A DNA stretch of 62,449 nt from Terracoccus sp. 273MFTsu3.1 (GCF_000383675.1 NZ_KB911831.1:1-62449), one strand, 5' to 3'; shown: positions 15,732 through 23,935, numbered from the stretch's first letter. The notes: a model not told the origin generated them from the sequence alone. Program-made: numbers and translations.

Positions 15732-16865
15732 GTGACCCTGACGTCCTCACGCCCGAGCTCGGGCCCGCGCTCGCGCTCGCGCTGTGCGGTGCGTCGGCGG
15801 CTCTCTCGCGACGAGCGCCGCAGCCTCGTCGGGATGGCGGCCTTCGTGGCCCTGCTGCACGTCGTCGGCTGGGGACTGCTCCTCCTCGTCGTGGCCCCGG
15901 CGGAGTACCGCGTCGCCGGCCAGCTCTTCGGCGTCGGTCTCGGCGTCACGGCCTACACCCTCGGGATGCGCCACGCCTTCGACGCCGACCACATCGCCGC
16001 CATCGACAACACGACCCGCAAGCTGCTCGCCGACGGCCGGCAGGCGATGAGCGTGGGCTTCTGGTTCAGCCTCGGCCACTCGTCGGTCGTCTTCGTCATG
16101 GTCATGCTCGTGGCCCTCGGCATCCGGGCCCTCGCCGGCGCCCTCGAGGACGACGGCTCGGCGCTCCAGCAGGCGACCGGTGTCTGGGGCACGACGGTCT
16201 CCGGTGTCTTCCTCGTCCTCATCGGTCTCATCAACCTCGCGGCGCTCGTCGGCATCCTCAAGGTCTTCCGCCGGATGCGCGCGGGGCACTACGACGAGGC
16301 CGAGCTCGAGCGGCAGCTCGACAAGCGCGGCTTCCTCAACCGCGTCCTCGGGCGCGTCACGCGGGCCGTGCGCACGCCGTGGCACATGTACCCGGTTGGT
16401 CTTCTCTTCGGCCTCGGCTTCGACACGGTGACGGAGGTGGGCCTGCTCGTCATCGCCGGCGGCGCCGCCGCGGCCGCCCTGCCCTGGTATGCCGTCCTCA
16501 CCCTTCCCGTGCTCTTCGCCGCGGGCATGTCCCTCCTCGACAGCCTCGACGGGTCGTTCATGAGCGTCGCCTACGGATGGGCGTTCAACCGGCCGGTGCG
16601 CAAGATCTTCTACAACATCACCGTCACGTCGCTGTCGGTGGCCGTCGCCCTGCTCATCGGCGTCATCGAGCTCGTCGGGCTGCTCGCCGACAAGCTCGAC
16701 GTCACGTCGGGACCGGTCGCGTGGATCGGCTCGATCGACCTCGGCGACGTCGGCTTCTGGATCGTCGGGCTCTTCGTCCTCACCTGGGCCGTGGCGCTCG
16801 CCGTGTGGCGGCTCGGGCGCATCGAGGAGCGGTGGTCGGCGACGCTCGCCGACGGCGGCGCCTGA
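15732..16865 (+). CDS. Nickel/cobalt permease, NiCoT (HoxN/NixA) family
   Basis: High-affinity single-component Ni2+/Co2+ uptake permease. The family signature in helix II is RHAFDADHIAAIDN (80-93), carrying the essential His-x4-Asp-His, and the second signature LGHSSVVF is at 114-121. GLGFDTVTEVGLL and the SLLDSLDGSFM block complete the set. The 377-residue length and about eight helices fit. The first about 30 residues are Ser/Arg-rich. A perfect palindrome lies in the promoter immediately upstream, suggesting metal-dependent repression. No urease, hydrogenase or cobalamin gene is nearby to distinguish Ni from Co. Confidence 0.92.
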   Translation: MTLTSSRPSSGPRSRSRCAVRRRLSRDERRSLVGMAAFVALLHVVGWGLLLLVVAPAEYRVAGQLFGVGLGVTAYTLGMRHAFDADHIAAIDNTTRKLLADGRQAMSVGFWFSLGHSSVVFVMVMLVALGIRALAGALEDDGSALQQATGVWGTTVSGVFLVLIGLINLAALVGILKVFRRMRAGHYDEAELERQLDKRGFLNRVLGRVTRAVRTPWHMYPVGLLFGLGFDTVTEVGLLVIAGGAAAAALPWYAVLTLPVLFAAGMSLLDSLDGSFMSVAYGWAFNRPVRKIFYNITVTSLSVAVALLIGVIELVGLLADKLDVTSGPVAWIGSIDLGDVGFWIVGLFVLTWAVALAVWRLGRIEERWSATLADGGA

Positions 16866-16882
16866 TCCGCTCCCGCTCCCGC

Positions 16883-17030
16883 AGCATGCCAACTCAGCCC
16901 AGGCGTGACTGGCGCCCGGGTGTGGGCGGGTTCGGGTGCGCCAACCCAGCCCAGGCGTGACTGGCGTGCGGTTCCGGGCGGGCTCCGGTGCGCCGGCTCA
17001 GCCGGGGCGAGACTGGCGTGCGGTCTCGAA
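16883..17030. repeat. Three direct repeats (about 51 bp) of the CAGGCGTGACTGGCG type
   Basis: GCCAACTCAGCCCAGGCGTG, GCCAACCCAGCCCAGGCGTG and the diverged GCCGGCTCAGCCGGGGCGAG start near 16888, 16939 and 16991, each followed by ACTGGCG and a GGGCGGG segment in the first two. The third copy runs into the 3' end of the aminotransferase gene (stop at 16998), so the last residues of that protein come from repeat sequence. Confidence 0.75.
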
Positions 17031-18212
17031 CGCGTCGCGGAAGTGCGGTAGCGCAGCCTCGACCGACTCAGCCGTCGCGGTGAGGCAGATCCGGAACCAT
17101 CCCGGCGTCTCGAAGAGCGTGCCGGGCATGACGAGCACCCCGCGCCGCGACAGGTCGTCGACGAAGGCCTCGTCGTCCGGGACCGGCGACCGGGGCCAGA
17201 GGTAGAAGGTGCCGTCCGGGGGAGTGACCTCGTAGCCGAATCCCCGCAGCGCGTCGACGAGGCGGTCGCGCTTCGCCTCGAGCCCGGCGACGTCGTGCGA
17301 GAGCTCCTCGAGCCGTGGCGTCGCGTGCTGCATGACGGCGTTCGGGAAGAGCCACCCGGCCGCGATCTGCATCATCTCGATGGCCTCGAGCAGCGCGGAG
17401 CGGTCCTCGATGGCGGGCGGCACGGCGAGGTAGCCGAGCCGCTGGCCGGGAGCGAGCAGCGTCTTGCCGTAGGAGTAGCAGATCAGGGTGTGCGGGTAGA
17501 ACTCGGCCGGGCTGTGGAACTCGCTGCGCGAGAAGACGATCCGGTTGTAGGGCTCGTCCGAGACGATCCAGATCCGCCGGCCGTGCCGCGTCGAGGCCTC
17601 GTCGAGCAGGGCGGCGAGGCGACGCAGCAGCTCGGGTGGGTAGATCCGGCCCGACGGGTTGTTGGGGGAGTTGACGACGACGATGCGCGTGCGCGGGGTG
17701 ATGGCGGCCGCGATCGCCTCGAGGTCCAGGTCGAAGCTCGGCTGGAGCGCCGGGACCTTGACCGGCACGAGCCCGGCTTCGAGCGCGAGCGGCTCGTAGA
17801 GGAACCACGGTGGCAGCGTGTAGACGACCTCCTCGCCGGGGTCGGCGAGGACCTTCATCGCCACGGTGATCGCGCCGAACCCACCGGTCGTCATGCGGAT
17901 GTCGTCGACGCCCCAGCCGAGTGGCACGACCCCTTCGAGCGAGGCCGCGGCCGCTGCCTGTGCCGCGACCTCGCTCTGCTTGTAGGCGAACCACAGCTCG
18001 TCCCGGGGCAGCGCGGCCTCGCGCAGCGCCTCGACGTACGCCGGCATCTGCAGCTCGTGCGGGTCGCCGAAGGTGAAGTCGAGGACTCCGGGCTCGAGCC
18101 GGCGCTCGGCATATCCGGAGTGCATCCGGAAGCCGAACATCGTCCGGAAGGGCACGGCCGCCTGGACCCGCTCGCTGCGGCGGGACACCGCCCGTTCGTC
18201 CACCACGGTCAC
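16998..18212 (-). CDS. PLP-dependent aminotransferase, class I/II
   Basis: A 404-residue fold-type I aminotransferase. The PLP lysine is in YSYGKTLLAPGQRLGY (Lys250). NSPNNPSG (181-188) with Asn185, SDEPYN with Asp219, and the late RICLTATAE arginine for the substrate carboxylate are all present. The domain is of the aspartate-aminotransferase superfamily, but the amino-acid substrate cannot be told from these motifs. It converges on the NiCoT gene, and its C-terminal tail ETARQSRPG is encoded within a member of a local intergenic repeat, suggesting the end of the gene was altered by repeat insertion. Confidence 0.88.
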   Translation of the reverse strand: MTVVDERAVSRRSERVQAAVPFRTMFGFRMHSGYAERRLEPGVLDFTFGDPHELQMPAYVEALREAALPRDELWFAYKQSEVAAQAAAAASLEGVVPLGWGVDDIRMTTGGFGAITVAMKVLADPGEEVVYTLPPWFLYEPLALEAGLVPVKVPALQPSFDLDLEAIAAAITPRTRIVVVNSPNNPSGRIYPPELLRRLAALLDEASTRHGRRIWIVSDEPYNRIVFSRSEFHSPAEFYPHTLICYSYGKTLLAPGQRLGYLAVPPAIEDRSALLEAIEMMQIAAGWLFPNAVMQHATPRLEELSHDVAGLEAKRDRLVDALRGFGYEVTPPDGTFYLWPRSPVPDDEAFVDDLSRRGVLVMPGTLFETPGWFRICLTATAESVEAALPHFRDAFETARQSRPG

Positions 18213-18295
18213 CCACTCCGCTCACCCCGTCAGCCCCTGACGCTCCTCGTCACGCTAGACCGGTGCGGCGGTCCGCAGGAGGCGTTTGCGGGGCT

Positions 18296-18301
18296 TAGGG
18301 T
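18296..18301 (+). promoter_or_regulatory. recR -10 box, leaderless
   Basis: TAGGGT lies 6 bp before the recR GTG at 18308. The same hexamer in the same position precedes dnaX and the DUF4177 gene, supporting a shared leaderless promoter type. Confidence 0.5.
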
Positions 18302-18307
18302 TGCGGT

Positions 18308-18907
18308 GTGTACGAAGGCGCGGTGCAGGACCTGATCGACGAGCTCGGACGACTCCCCGGAGTCGGTCCCAAGAGCGCCCAGCGCATCGCCTTCCACCTC
18401 CTGCAGACCGACTCCGACGACGTGACCCGGCTCGTCACGGCGCTCACCGAGGTCAAGGCCAGGGTCCGCTTCTGCGAGCAGTGTGGCAACGTCGCCGAGG
18501 CGGAGCGGTGCCGCATCTGCGCCGACCCGCGCCGCGACCAGACGGCGATCTGCGTCGTCGAGGAGCCCAAGGACGTCGTCGCCATCGAGCGCACCCGCGA
18601 GTTCCGTGGCACCTACCACGTGCTCGGCGGCGCGATCAGTCCCATCGACGGCATCGGTCCCGACGACCTGAGGGTGCGTGAGCTCATGGTGCGCCTCGCC
18701 TCCGGTGAGGTGCAGGAGGTCATCATCGCGACCGACCCCAACCTCGAGGGCGAGGCGACGGCCACCTACCTCAGCCGGCTGCTGCGCGACGTGGGCCTCA
18801 CCGTGACGCGCCTCGCGTCGGGCCTGCCCGTCGGCGGCGACCTCGAGTACGCCGACGAGGTGACCCTCGGGCGGGCCTTCGAGGGCCGCCGCCGAGTCGA
18901 CGCCTGA
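18308..18907 (+). CDS. recR: Recombination mediator RecR
   Basis: RecR acts with RecO/RecF to load RecA at gaps. The 199-residue protein shows the N-terminal helix-hairpin-helix ([20 protein letters not shown], about 13-32), a zinc finger with Cys 56, 59, 68 and 71 ([17 protein letters not shown]), and the Toprim domain from about 79 ([25 protein letters not shown]). Length is standard. dnaX-ybaB-recR is the usual actinobacterial cluster; here recR has no ybaB and is followed by the 22-bp repeat array, then DUF5063 and lysC. Confidence 0.96.
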   Translation: MYEGAVQDLIDELGRLPGVGPKSAQRIAFHLLQTDSDDVTRLVTALTEVKARVRFCEQCGNVAEAERCRICADPRRDQTAICVVEEPKDVVAIERTREFRGTYHVLGGAISPIDGIGPDDLRVRELMVRLASGEVQEVIIATDPNLEGEATATYLSRLLRDVGLTVTRLASGLPVGGDLEYADEVTLGRAFEGRRRVDA

Positions 18908-18971
18908 CCTTCCGGACGCCGCCCCGCCGAGGACCGAGGCTGTATGCCGTATGCCGTCCCACCCCACCCAC

Positions 18972-19145
18972 GTCGAGTGAGCGCCCCGCAACAGTCGAGT
19001 GAGCGCTTCGCAACAGTCGAGTGAGCGCTTCGCAACAGTCGAGTGAGCGGCTATTAACACGAGCGCGTCGCGGCTGGGACTGGGCGCTCACTCGAGTGGG
19101 ACGGGGCGCTCACTCGAGTGGGACTGCGCGCTCACTCGAGTGGGG
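18972..19145. repeat. Large inverted array: four + three 22-bp units around an AT-rich centre
   Basis: GTCGAGTGAGCG repeats at 18972, 18994, 19016 and 19038 with an exact 22-bp period (unit ending CGCAACA). Then, after the centre TATTAACA, the reverse-complement core GCGCTCACTCGAGTGG repeats at 19084, 19106 and 19128, again with a 22-bp period. The whole could extrude as a cruciform. The core is the same as at 1-223. Octamers GTATGCCG (18942, 18949) and CGGCATAC (19167) flank the array on each side. There are no spacers, so this is not CRISPR. Confidence 0.85.
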
Positions 19146-19188
19146 TGGGGCGAGACCGGGCCGTACGGCATACGGCATGCTGGGGGCC

Positions 19189-19776
19189 ATGACTGACGAG
19201 CCGCTGGACGAGGGCCGCACGAGCGAGATCGACGACCTGTCGGGTCTCGCCGACCTGACCGCCGCGGAGGCGAGCGCCTTCCTCACCTCGGTCACGGAGG
19301 TCGCCTCGGGGAGCTCTCCCGACACGGCGCTGCCGCTGCTGACGCTCGCCCTCGCGCAGGCGCTCGTGGCCGGCGCGCGGCTGGGCGCGATCCAGGACGT
19401 CGTGCCGGAGGAGCGCTTCGAGCCCGACGCGACCGACGACGACGCCGACCCGCTCCGCACGGGCCTCGCCAACGTCTTCGCCGGCATCGACGACTACGTC
19501 TACGTCATCGACCCGATCACCTCGTCCGAGCGCGCCGACGGCTCGATCACCAACGACGTCGTCGACGTGGCGGTCGCCCTGAGCCACGGCCTCAAGCACT
19601 ACGGGGCAGGCCGCAAGCTCGAGGCGCTGTGGTGGTGGCAGTTCAGCTACCTGTCCGAGTGGGGCGACCGCGCCATGACGTCGCTGCGGGCCCTCCAGTC
19701 GATCCTCGCCCACCTGCGCCTCGACGCCGACGAGGAGGCCGTCGGCGAGGCGGAGTTCGACGCGCTGCACCCGTAG
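19189..19776 (+). CDS. DUF5063 domain-containing protein
   Basis: A 195-residue acidic cytosolic protein of unknown function. Features include TAAEASAFLTSVTEVASG near the start, a helical ALPLLTLALAQALVAGARLGAI segment, DDYVYVIDP, and VDVAVALSHGLKHYGAGRKL followed by ALWWWQFSYLSEWG. This matches my memory of DUF5063 proteins found between recR and lysC in relatives. The ATG at 19189 gives MTDEPLDE; an in-frame ATG four codons earlier (19177) is possible. Position next to recR is conserved, but no functional link is proven. Confidence 0.8.
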   Translation: MTDEPLDEGRTSEIDDLSGLADLTAAEASAFLTSVTEVASGSSPDTALPLLTLALAQALVAGARLGAIQDVVPEERFEPDATDDDADPLRTGLANVFAGIDDYVYVIDPITSSERADGSITNDVVDVAVALSHGLKHYGAGRKLEALWWWQFSYLSEWGDRAMTSLRALQSILAHLRLDADEEAVGEAEFDALHP

Positions 19777-19906
19777 TCCGCGCAAGAACGTGCGGCGCCC
19801 GGGACGAATCGGCGCACATCTCACCATCGCGACGTCCCGGTGGACGTCCTGCGCGCGCGCCTAGACTCGGAGCCGCCGCAGACCACCGAGGAGATCCGGA
19901 GCCAGT

Positions 19907-21178
19907 GTGAGCATCGTCGTCCAGAAGTACGGCGGGTCGTCCGTTGCCGACGCCGAGGCCATCAAGCGTGTGGCCCGGCGCATCGTCGAGACGCAGCGGG
20001 CGGGCCACTCCGTCTGCGTCGTCGTCTCCGCGATGGGTGACACGACCGACGAGCTGATGGATCTCGCCGAGCAGGTCACCCCGGCCCCACCGGCGCGCGA
20101 GCTCGACATGCTGCTGACGTCGGGCGAGCGCATCTCGATGGCGCTCGTCGCGATGGCCATCGCCCAGCTCGGCGCCGAGGCGCGCTCCTTCACCGGCAGC
20201 CAGGCGGGCGTCATCACCGACGACGCCCACGGCGCGGCGCGCATCATCGACGTGACCCCCGGCCGCATCCAGAGCGCGCTCGACGCCGGCCACATCGCCA
20301 TCGTCGCCGGCTTCCAGGGCGTCAGCCAGACGACGAAGGACATCACGACCCTGGGCCGCGGCGGCTCCGACACGACGGCCGTGGCGCTCGCCGCGGCCCT
20401 CGGCGCCGACGTGTGCGAGATCTACACCGACGTCGACGGCGTCTTCACCGCGGACCCGCGCGTGCTGCCCAACGCCCGCAAGCTCGACGTGCTGTCGATG
20501 GAGGAGATGCTCGACCTCGCCGCCAACGGCAGCAAGATCCTGCACCTGCGCTGCGTCGAGTACGCCCGCCGCTACGGCATCCCGATCCACGTCCGCTCGT
20601 CGTGGTCTCGGAAGCCCGGCACGTGGATCAAGGACAACCCCTACGAAGGAGAAGGCGCCGTGGAGGCACCGATCATCGCCGGCATCGCCCACGACCGCAG
20701 CGAGGCCAAGATCACGATCGTCGGCGTGCCCGACCGGGTCGGCATCGCCGCCAAGATCTTCGGGGCCATCGCCGAGGCCGGCCTCAACATCGACATGATC
20801 GTGCAGAACGTGTCGGCCGCCGAGACGGCCAAGACCGACATCTCCTTCACGCTGCCCAAGGCCGACGGTCCCAAGGCGATGTCGGTGCTCCAGTCGATCA
20901 AGCACGAGGTCGAGTACGCCGACCTGCGCTTCGACGACGGCGTCGGCAAGATCGCCCTCGTCGGCGCGGGCATGAAGAGCCACCCCGGTGTCTCGGCCCG
21001 CTTCTTCGGCGCGCTCGCCGAGGCCGGCATCAACATCGAGATGATCTCGACGTCCGAGATCCGCGTCTCGGCCGTGACCCGGGCCGAGGACCTCGACGAG
21101 GCCGTCCGCGCCGTGCACACGGCCTTCGGCCTCGACTCGACCGAGGACGCCATCGTCTACGGCGGCACCGGCCGCTGA
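19907..21178 (+). CDS. lysC: Aspartate kinase (alpha subunit reading)
   Basis: Aspartokinase phosphorylates aspartate, the entry to lysine, threonine, methionine and diaminopimelate. The 423-residue protein starts with [11 protein letters not shown] and has [30 protein letters not shown] and [13 protein letters not shown] in the kinase domain, then two ACT domains from about residue 265. Length matches Corynebacterium LysC alpha (421). The GTG start has a TAGACT -10-like box at 19862-19867. An internal start at 20660 would give the beta subunit. asd, usually next, is absent; a beta-propeller gene follows instead. Confidence 0.96.
   Translation: MSIVVQKYGGSSVADAEAIKRVARRIVETQRAGHSVCVVVSAMGDTTDELMDLAEQVTPAPPARELDMLLTSGERISMALVAMAIAQLGAEARSFTGSQAGVITDDAHGAARIIDVTPGRIQSALDAGHIAIVAGFQGVSQTTKDITTLGRGGSDTTAVALAAALGADVCEIYTDVDGVFTADPRVLPNARKLDVLSMEEMLDLAANGSKILHLRCVEYARRYGIPIHVRSSWSRKPGTWIKDNPYEGEGAVEAPIIAGIAHDRSEAKITIVGVPDRVGIAAKIFGAIAEAGLNIDMIVQNVSAAETAKTDISFTLPKADGPKAMSVLQSIKHEVEYADLRFDDGVGKIALVGAGMKSHPGVSARFFGALAEAGINIEMISTSEIRVSAVTRAEDLDEAVRAVHTAFGLDSTEDAIVYGGTGR
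20660..21178 (+). CDS. Aspartate kinase beta subunit from an internal in-frame start
   Basis: AAGGAG (20646-20651) lies exactly 8 nt before an in-frame GTG at 20660. Translation from there gives 172 residues covering the two regulatory ACT domains ([17 protein letters not shown] onward). This equals the 172-residue beta subunit made in the same way from C. glutamicum lysC, where alpha2beta2 enzyme binds lysine and threonine for feedback inhibition. A strong Shine-Dalgarno inside a coding region that mostly lacks them supports real use. Confidence 0.75.
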   Translation: MEAPIIAGIAHDRSEAKITIVGVPDRVGIAAKIFGAIAEAGLNIDMIVQNVSAAETAKTDISFTLPKADGPKAMSVLQSIKHEVEYADLRFDDGVGKIALVGAGMKSHPGVSARFFGALAEAGINIEMISTSEIRVSAVTRAEDLDEAVRAVHTAFGLDSTEDAIVYGGTGR

Positions 21179-21217
21179 GCGCGCCGACGAGCCCGATCGC
21201 CGCTAGTTTCGGGAGGC

Positions 21218-22321
21218 ATGAGACTCCCGACGCGACCCGTCCTGCTCGCAGCCGCCACCACCGCGCTCGTCGCCTCCGCGACCACTGCGTATGCCGTGTC
21301 GCCCGGTGCCGTGGGACGTGACGCTCCCGCGAAGGCGGGGGTGACGGCATACGGCTGGACGGTCACGCCGACCGGGACGACCGAGCGCCTCCGCGGCCTC
21401 GCGCCCGTCTCACGCGACGTGGCGTGGGTGAGCGGCTCGAACGCCGCCGTGCTGCGCACGACCGACGGCGGCAGGACGTGGGGCGACGTCAGCCCGCAGG
21501 GGCTCGGCACCGACGCGCTGCAGTTCCGCGACATCGAGGCGTTCGACCCGCGGCACGCCGTCATCCTGTCGATCGGCGAGGGTGAGGACTCCCGCATCCT
21601 CGTCACCGACGACGGTGGCACGACCTGGGCCGAGAGCTTCCGCAACACCGACCCGGACGCCTTCTACGACTGCATGGCGTTCAGCTCGCCACGGCACGGG
21701 CTCGCGATGAGCGACCCCGTCGACGGGAGGTTCCGGCTCGTCGAGACCTCCGACGGCGGCCGGTCTTGGTCGCTCGTCGGTGCGGCCGGGATGCCGGATG
21801 CCCAAGAGGGCGGGTTCGCCTTCGCGGCGTCGGGCACCTGCCTCTCGGCGGGCGCCGGCGGACGCACCTATCTCGTGAGCGGCGGCGTCGACCCGGCGCG
21901 GGTCTTCACCTCGGCCGACCGCGGACACACGTGGACCGTCGCCGACAGCCCGGTGGCCGGTGGTCCGTCGGCCGGCATCTTCTCCGTCAGCTTCCGGGAC
22001 GCCCGGCGCGGCGTCATCGTCGGCGGCGACTTCGCGGCCCCGACCGGCGCCGACGACAACGCCGCGTGGACCGCCGACGGCGGCCGCACGTGGACGAGGT
22101 CGACGACCAACCCCTCGGGCTACCGGTCCGGGTCGGCGTGGGTGCCGCGGACGGCACGGACCGTCCTGGCGGTGGGCCCGTCGGGCTCCGACGTCTCGAC
22201 CGACGGCGGCCGCACGTGGTCGACGTTCGACACCGGGAGCTTCGACTCCGTCGAGTGCACGCACGACGGCGCCTGCTGGGCGTCCGGCGAGCAGGGCCGA
22301 GTCGGCGTGCTCACCCGCTGA
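21218..22321 (+). CDS. Exported beta-propeller protein with BNR/Ycf48-like repeats
   Basis: A 367-residue secreted protein. A signal peptide covers about residues 1-26 (RLPTRP, hydrophobic core, then TTAYA-VS cleavage). The mature part repeats an Asp-box motif at least six times: TTDGGRTW, VTDDGGTTW, TSDGGRSW, SADRGHTW, TADGGRTW and STDGGRTW. Such sialidase/Ycf48-type propellers act in binding or assembly; no catalytic set is visible, so sialidase activity should not be assumed. The ATG has GGGAGG a few bases upstream and a TAGTTT -10-like box at 21203-21208. It occupies the place where asd would be expected. Confidence 0.82.
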   Translation: MRLPTRPVLLAAATTALVASATTAYAVSPGAVGRDAPAKAGVTAYGWTVTPTGTTERLRGLAPVSRDVAWVSGSNAAVLRTTDGGRTWGDVSPQGLGTDALQFRDIEAFDPRHAVILSIGEGEDSRILVTDDGGTTWAESFRNTDPDAFYDCMAFSSPRHGLAMSDPVDGRFRLVETSDGGRSWSLVGAAGMPDAQEGGFAFAASGTCLSAGAGGRTYLVSGGVDPARVFTSADRGHTWTVADSPVAGGPSAGIFSVSFRDARRGVIVGGDFAAPTGADDNAAWTADGGRTWTRSTTNPSGYRSGSAWVPRTARTVLAVGPSGSDVSTDGGRTWSTFDTGSFDSVECTHDGACWASGEQGRVGVLTR

Positions 22322-22375
22322 CCTGGTGCGCCGGGCCATCGCCTGACTCTCGTCGGGACGGTCCGGCGCCCCGAC

Positions 22376-22419
22376 GCGGCCCCGAGGCGGCCCCGAGGCG
22401 GCCCCGAGGCGGCCCCGAA
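22376..22419. repeat. Four tandem copies of the 11-mer GCGGCCCCGAG
   Basis: Perfect 11-bp tandem repeats (the last ends GAA) in the 178-bp gap between the propeller gene and a small hypothetical gene. A minisatellite liable to copy-number change. Confidence 0.8.
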
Positions 22420-22499
22420 AGGCACAGGTTCACGTCGGGCGGCCGCGGGTATGGTCGAAGAGGTAGCACGACACAACCACCTACTCGGGGCGATAGGTA

Positions 22500-22721
22500 A
22501 TGACTGACGTGACCCCTCACGAATCACATCTGCAGAGCGACGGCTCGGTCTTCCCGCCCGTCACGCCCGACCCCCCTCCGCCGCCCGGTCAGCCGGAGAT
22601 CAAGGTGCCCGACATGGTGCCGGTCGCCTCACCGGACGGTCCCGACGCCGAGGTGTCGACCCGCGAGACCACGAACGCGACCTCCGAGGTCGCGGGCGTG
22701 CGCCCCGACCCGGCTGACTGA
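22500..22721 (+). CDS. Small proline-rich acidic hypothetical protein
   Basis: A 73-residue protein, MTDVTPHESHLQ followed by FPPVTPDPPPPPGQPEIKVP. It is low complexity, acidic and without a membrane segment, so probably disordered. Third codon positions are nearly all G/C, as in its coding neighbours, supporting translation. The ATG follows GATAGGTA, a weak signal. I recognise no family. It lies just upstream of the topoisomerase IB gene on the same strand, 99 bp apart. Confidence 0.55.
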   Translation: MTDVTPHESHLQSDGSVFPPVTPDPPPPPGQPEIKVPDMVPVASPDGPDAEVSTRETTNATSEVAGVRPDPAD

Positions 22722-22820
22722 GCAGCACCCGTCCGCCCACCACGCCGAGCCGCGCAGCACCGTGGCGCGGTGGGGTGGGGGTGCGGTTGGGGCTCGACCC
22801 CGTGCGGGTATCTCCTCGGT

Positions 22821-23855
22821 GTGAGACTGCGCCGGAGCACCATGGACAAGCCCGGGATCCGTCGCGTGCGACGGGGCAAGGGCTTCAGCTACGTCGACGC
22901 CGACGGCAGGGCCGTCGACGCAGAGACCCGTGAACGGGTCACCGCACTCGTCATCCCGCCGGCCTGGCAGGACGTGTGGATCAGCCCGCACCCCAACGGC
23001 CACATCCAGGCCGTCGGCACCGACGACGCCGGGCGGCGCCAGTACCTCTACCACGACGCCTGGCACGAGGCGCGCGGCCGCGAGAAGCACGACCGCGTCA
23101 TCGTGCTGGCCCGCAAGCTGCCGGCAGCCCGCAAGCAGATCGCCGCAGACCTGCGCACCAACGGCCTGACGAGGAAGCGCGTCACCGCCGCAGGCCTGCG
23201 GATGCTCGACGCCGGGCTCTTCCGCAGTGGCGGAGAGGAGTACGAGGCCGAGCACGGCTCGCACGGCGTCGCGACGCTGCTCCGCTCCCACGTCACGGTG
23301 AGCGGTGAGGACGTCACCTTCGAGTTCCCGGCGAAGTCGGGGGTCACCCGCGAGGCCGTTATGACCGACCAGCTCCTGGCCCGGATCGTACTGTCCCTCA
23401 AGCGAAGTGGCTATCCGGGTGAGCGCCTGCTGGCCTACCGCGACACGAGCGGCTGGCACGAGCTGCGCTCGAGCGACCTCAACGTCGCGTTCAAGGAGCT
23501 CGTCGGCGAGGAGTACACCGTCAAGGACCTCCGCACCTGGGCGGCCACCGTGACGGCCGCCGTGGCGCTCGCCCGGACCGGCCCCGTCGACTCCGAGCGC
23601 GAGCTCAAGCGCGCCGAGAAGGACGCGATGAAGGTCGTCTCCGAGCACCTCGGCAACACCCCCGCGGTCGCCCGCAGCTCGTACGTCGACCCCCGGGTCC
23701 TCGACGAGTACGCCGTCGGCCGCACCATCGCACGCAGCCTCTCGCGCCTGACCAAGGCCGACCGCACGCGTCTCGAGCTCGGCGAGCTCGTGCGGGTGCG
23801 TGACCGCGACGCGCTCGAGCGGGCCGTCATGCGGCTCGTCAAGGGCGCCGCCTGA
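22821..23855 (+). CDS. DNA topoisomerase IB (bacterial, poxvirus-like)
   Basis: Type IB topoisomerases nick one strand through a 3'-phosphotyrosyl link and relax supercoils. The 344-residue protein opens with the bacterial N-terminal domain (PGIRRVRRGKGFSYVDADG, IPPAWQDVWISPHPNGHIQA). Catalytic residues appear in order: FPAKSG (Lys172), KDLRTW (Arg238) and the nucleophile in ARSSYVDPRV (Tyr288). The GTG at 22821 gives MRLRRS, the standard opening; the ATG at 22842 is an alternative. It ends at a bidirectional terminator shared with the convergent stress-protein gene. Confidence 0.92.
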   Translation: MRLRRSTMDKPGIRRVRRGKGFSYVDADGRAVDAETRERVTALVIPPAWQDVWISPHPNGHIQAVGTDDAGRRQYLYHDAWHEARGREKHDRVIVLARKLPAARKQIAADLRTNGLTRKRVTAAGLRMLDAGLFRSGGEEYEAEHGSHGVATLLRSHVTVSGEDVTFEFPAKSGVTREAVMTDQLLARIVLSLKRSGYPGERLLAYRDTSGWHELRSSDLNVAFKELVGEEYTVKDLRTWAATVTAAVALARTGPVDSERELKRAEKDAMKVVSEHLGNTPAVARSSYVDPRVLDEYAVGRTIARSLSRLTKADRTRLELGELVRVRDRDALERAVMRLVKGAA

Positions 23856-23873
23856 GGCGGGGTCCGAAAGCAC

Positions 23874-23920
23874 GTATGCCGCCGGGTTCCCTTCAATGCG
23901 AAGGGGACCCGACGGCATAC
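23874..23920. terminator. Bidirectional hairpin with GTATGCCG/CGGCATAC at its base
   Basis: GTATGCCGCCGGGTTCCC and GGGACCCGACGGCATAC pair with one bulge/mismatch around a loop of about 12 nt. It lies between the convergent topoisomerase and flavin-fold genes. As at 4479-4512, the stem base is an inverted pair of the over-represented octamer. Confidence 0.8.
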
Positions 23921-23935
23921 GACCGTCTCAGGCGG

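Noticed and set aside
18972-19145. Regular 22-bp repeats resembling a CRISPR array
   Set aside because: The units are contiguous with no unique spacers, change orientation midway, and there is no cas gene in the window.
21218-22321. Sialidase annotation for the BNR-repeat protein
   Set aside because: Asp-box repeats are present, but the Arg triad and Tyr/Glu catalytic set of sialidases are not recognisable. It is better called a beta-propeller protein.
22588-23918. Minus-strand frame of 429 codons opposite topoisomerase IB
   Set aside because: It is the antisense of a clear topoisomerase with all catalytic residues on the plus strand.
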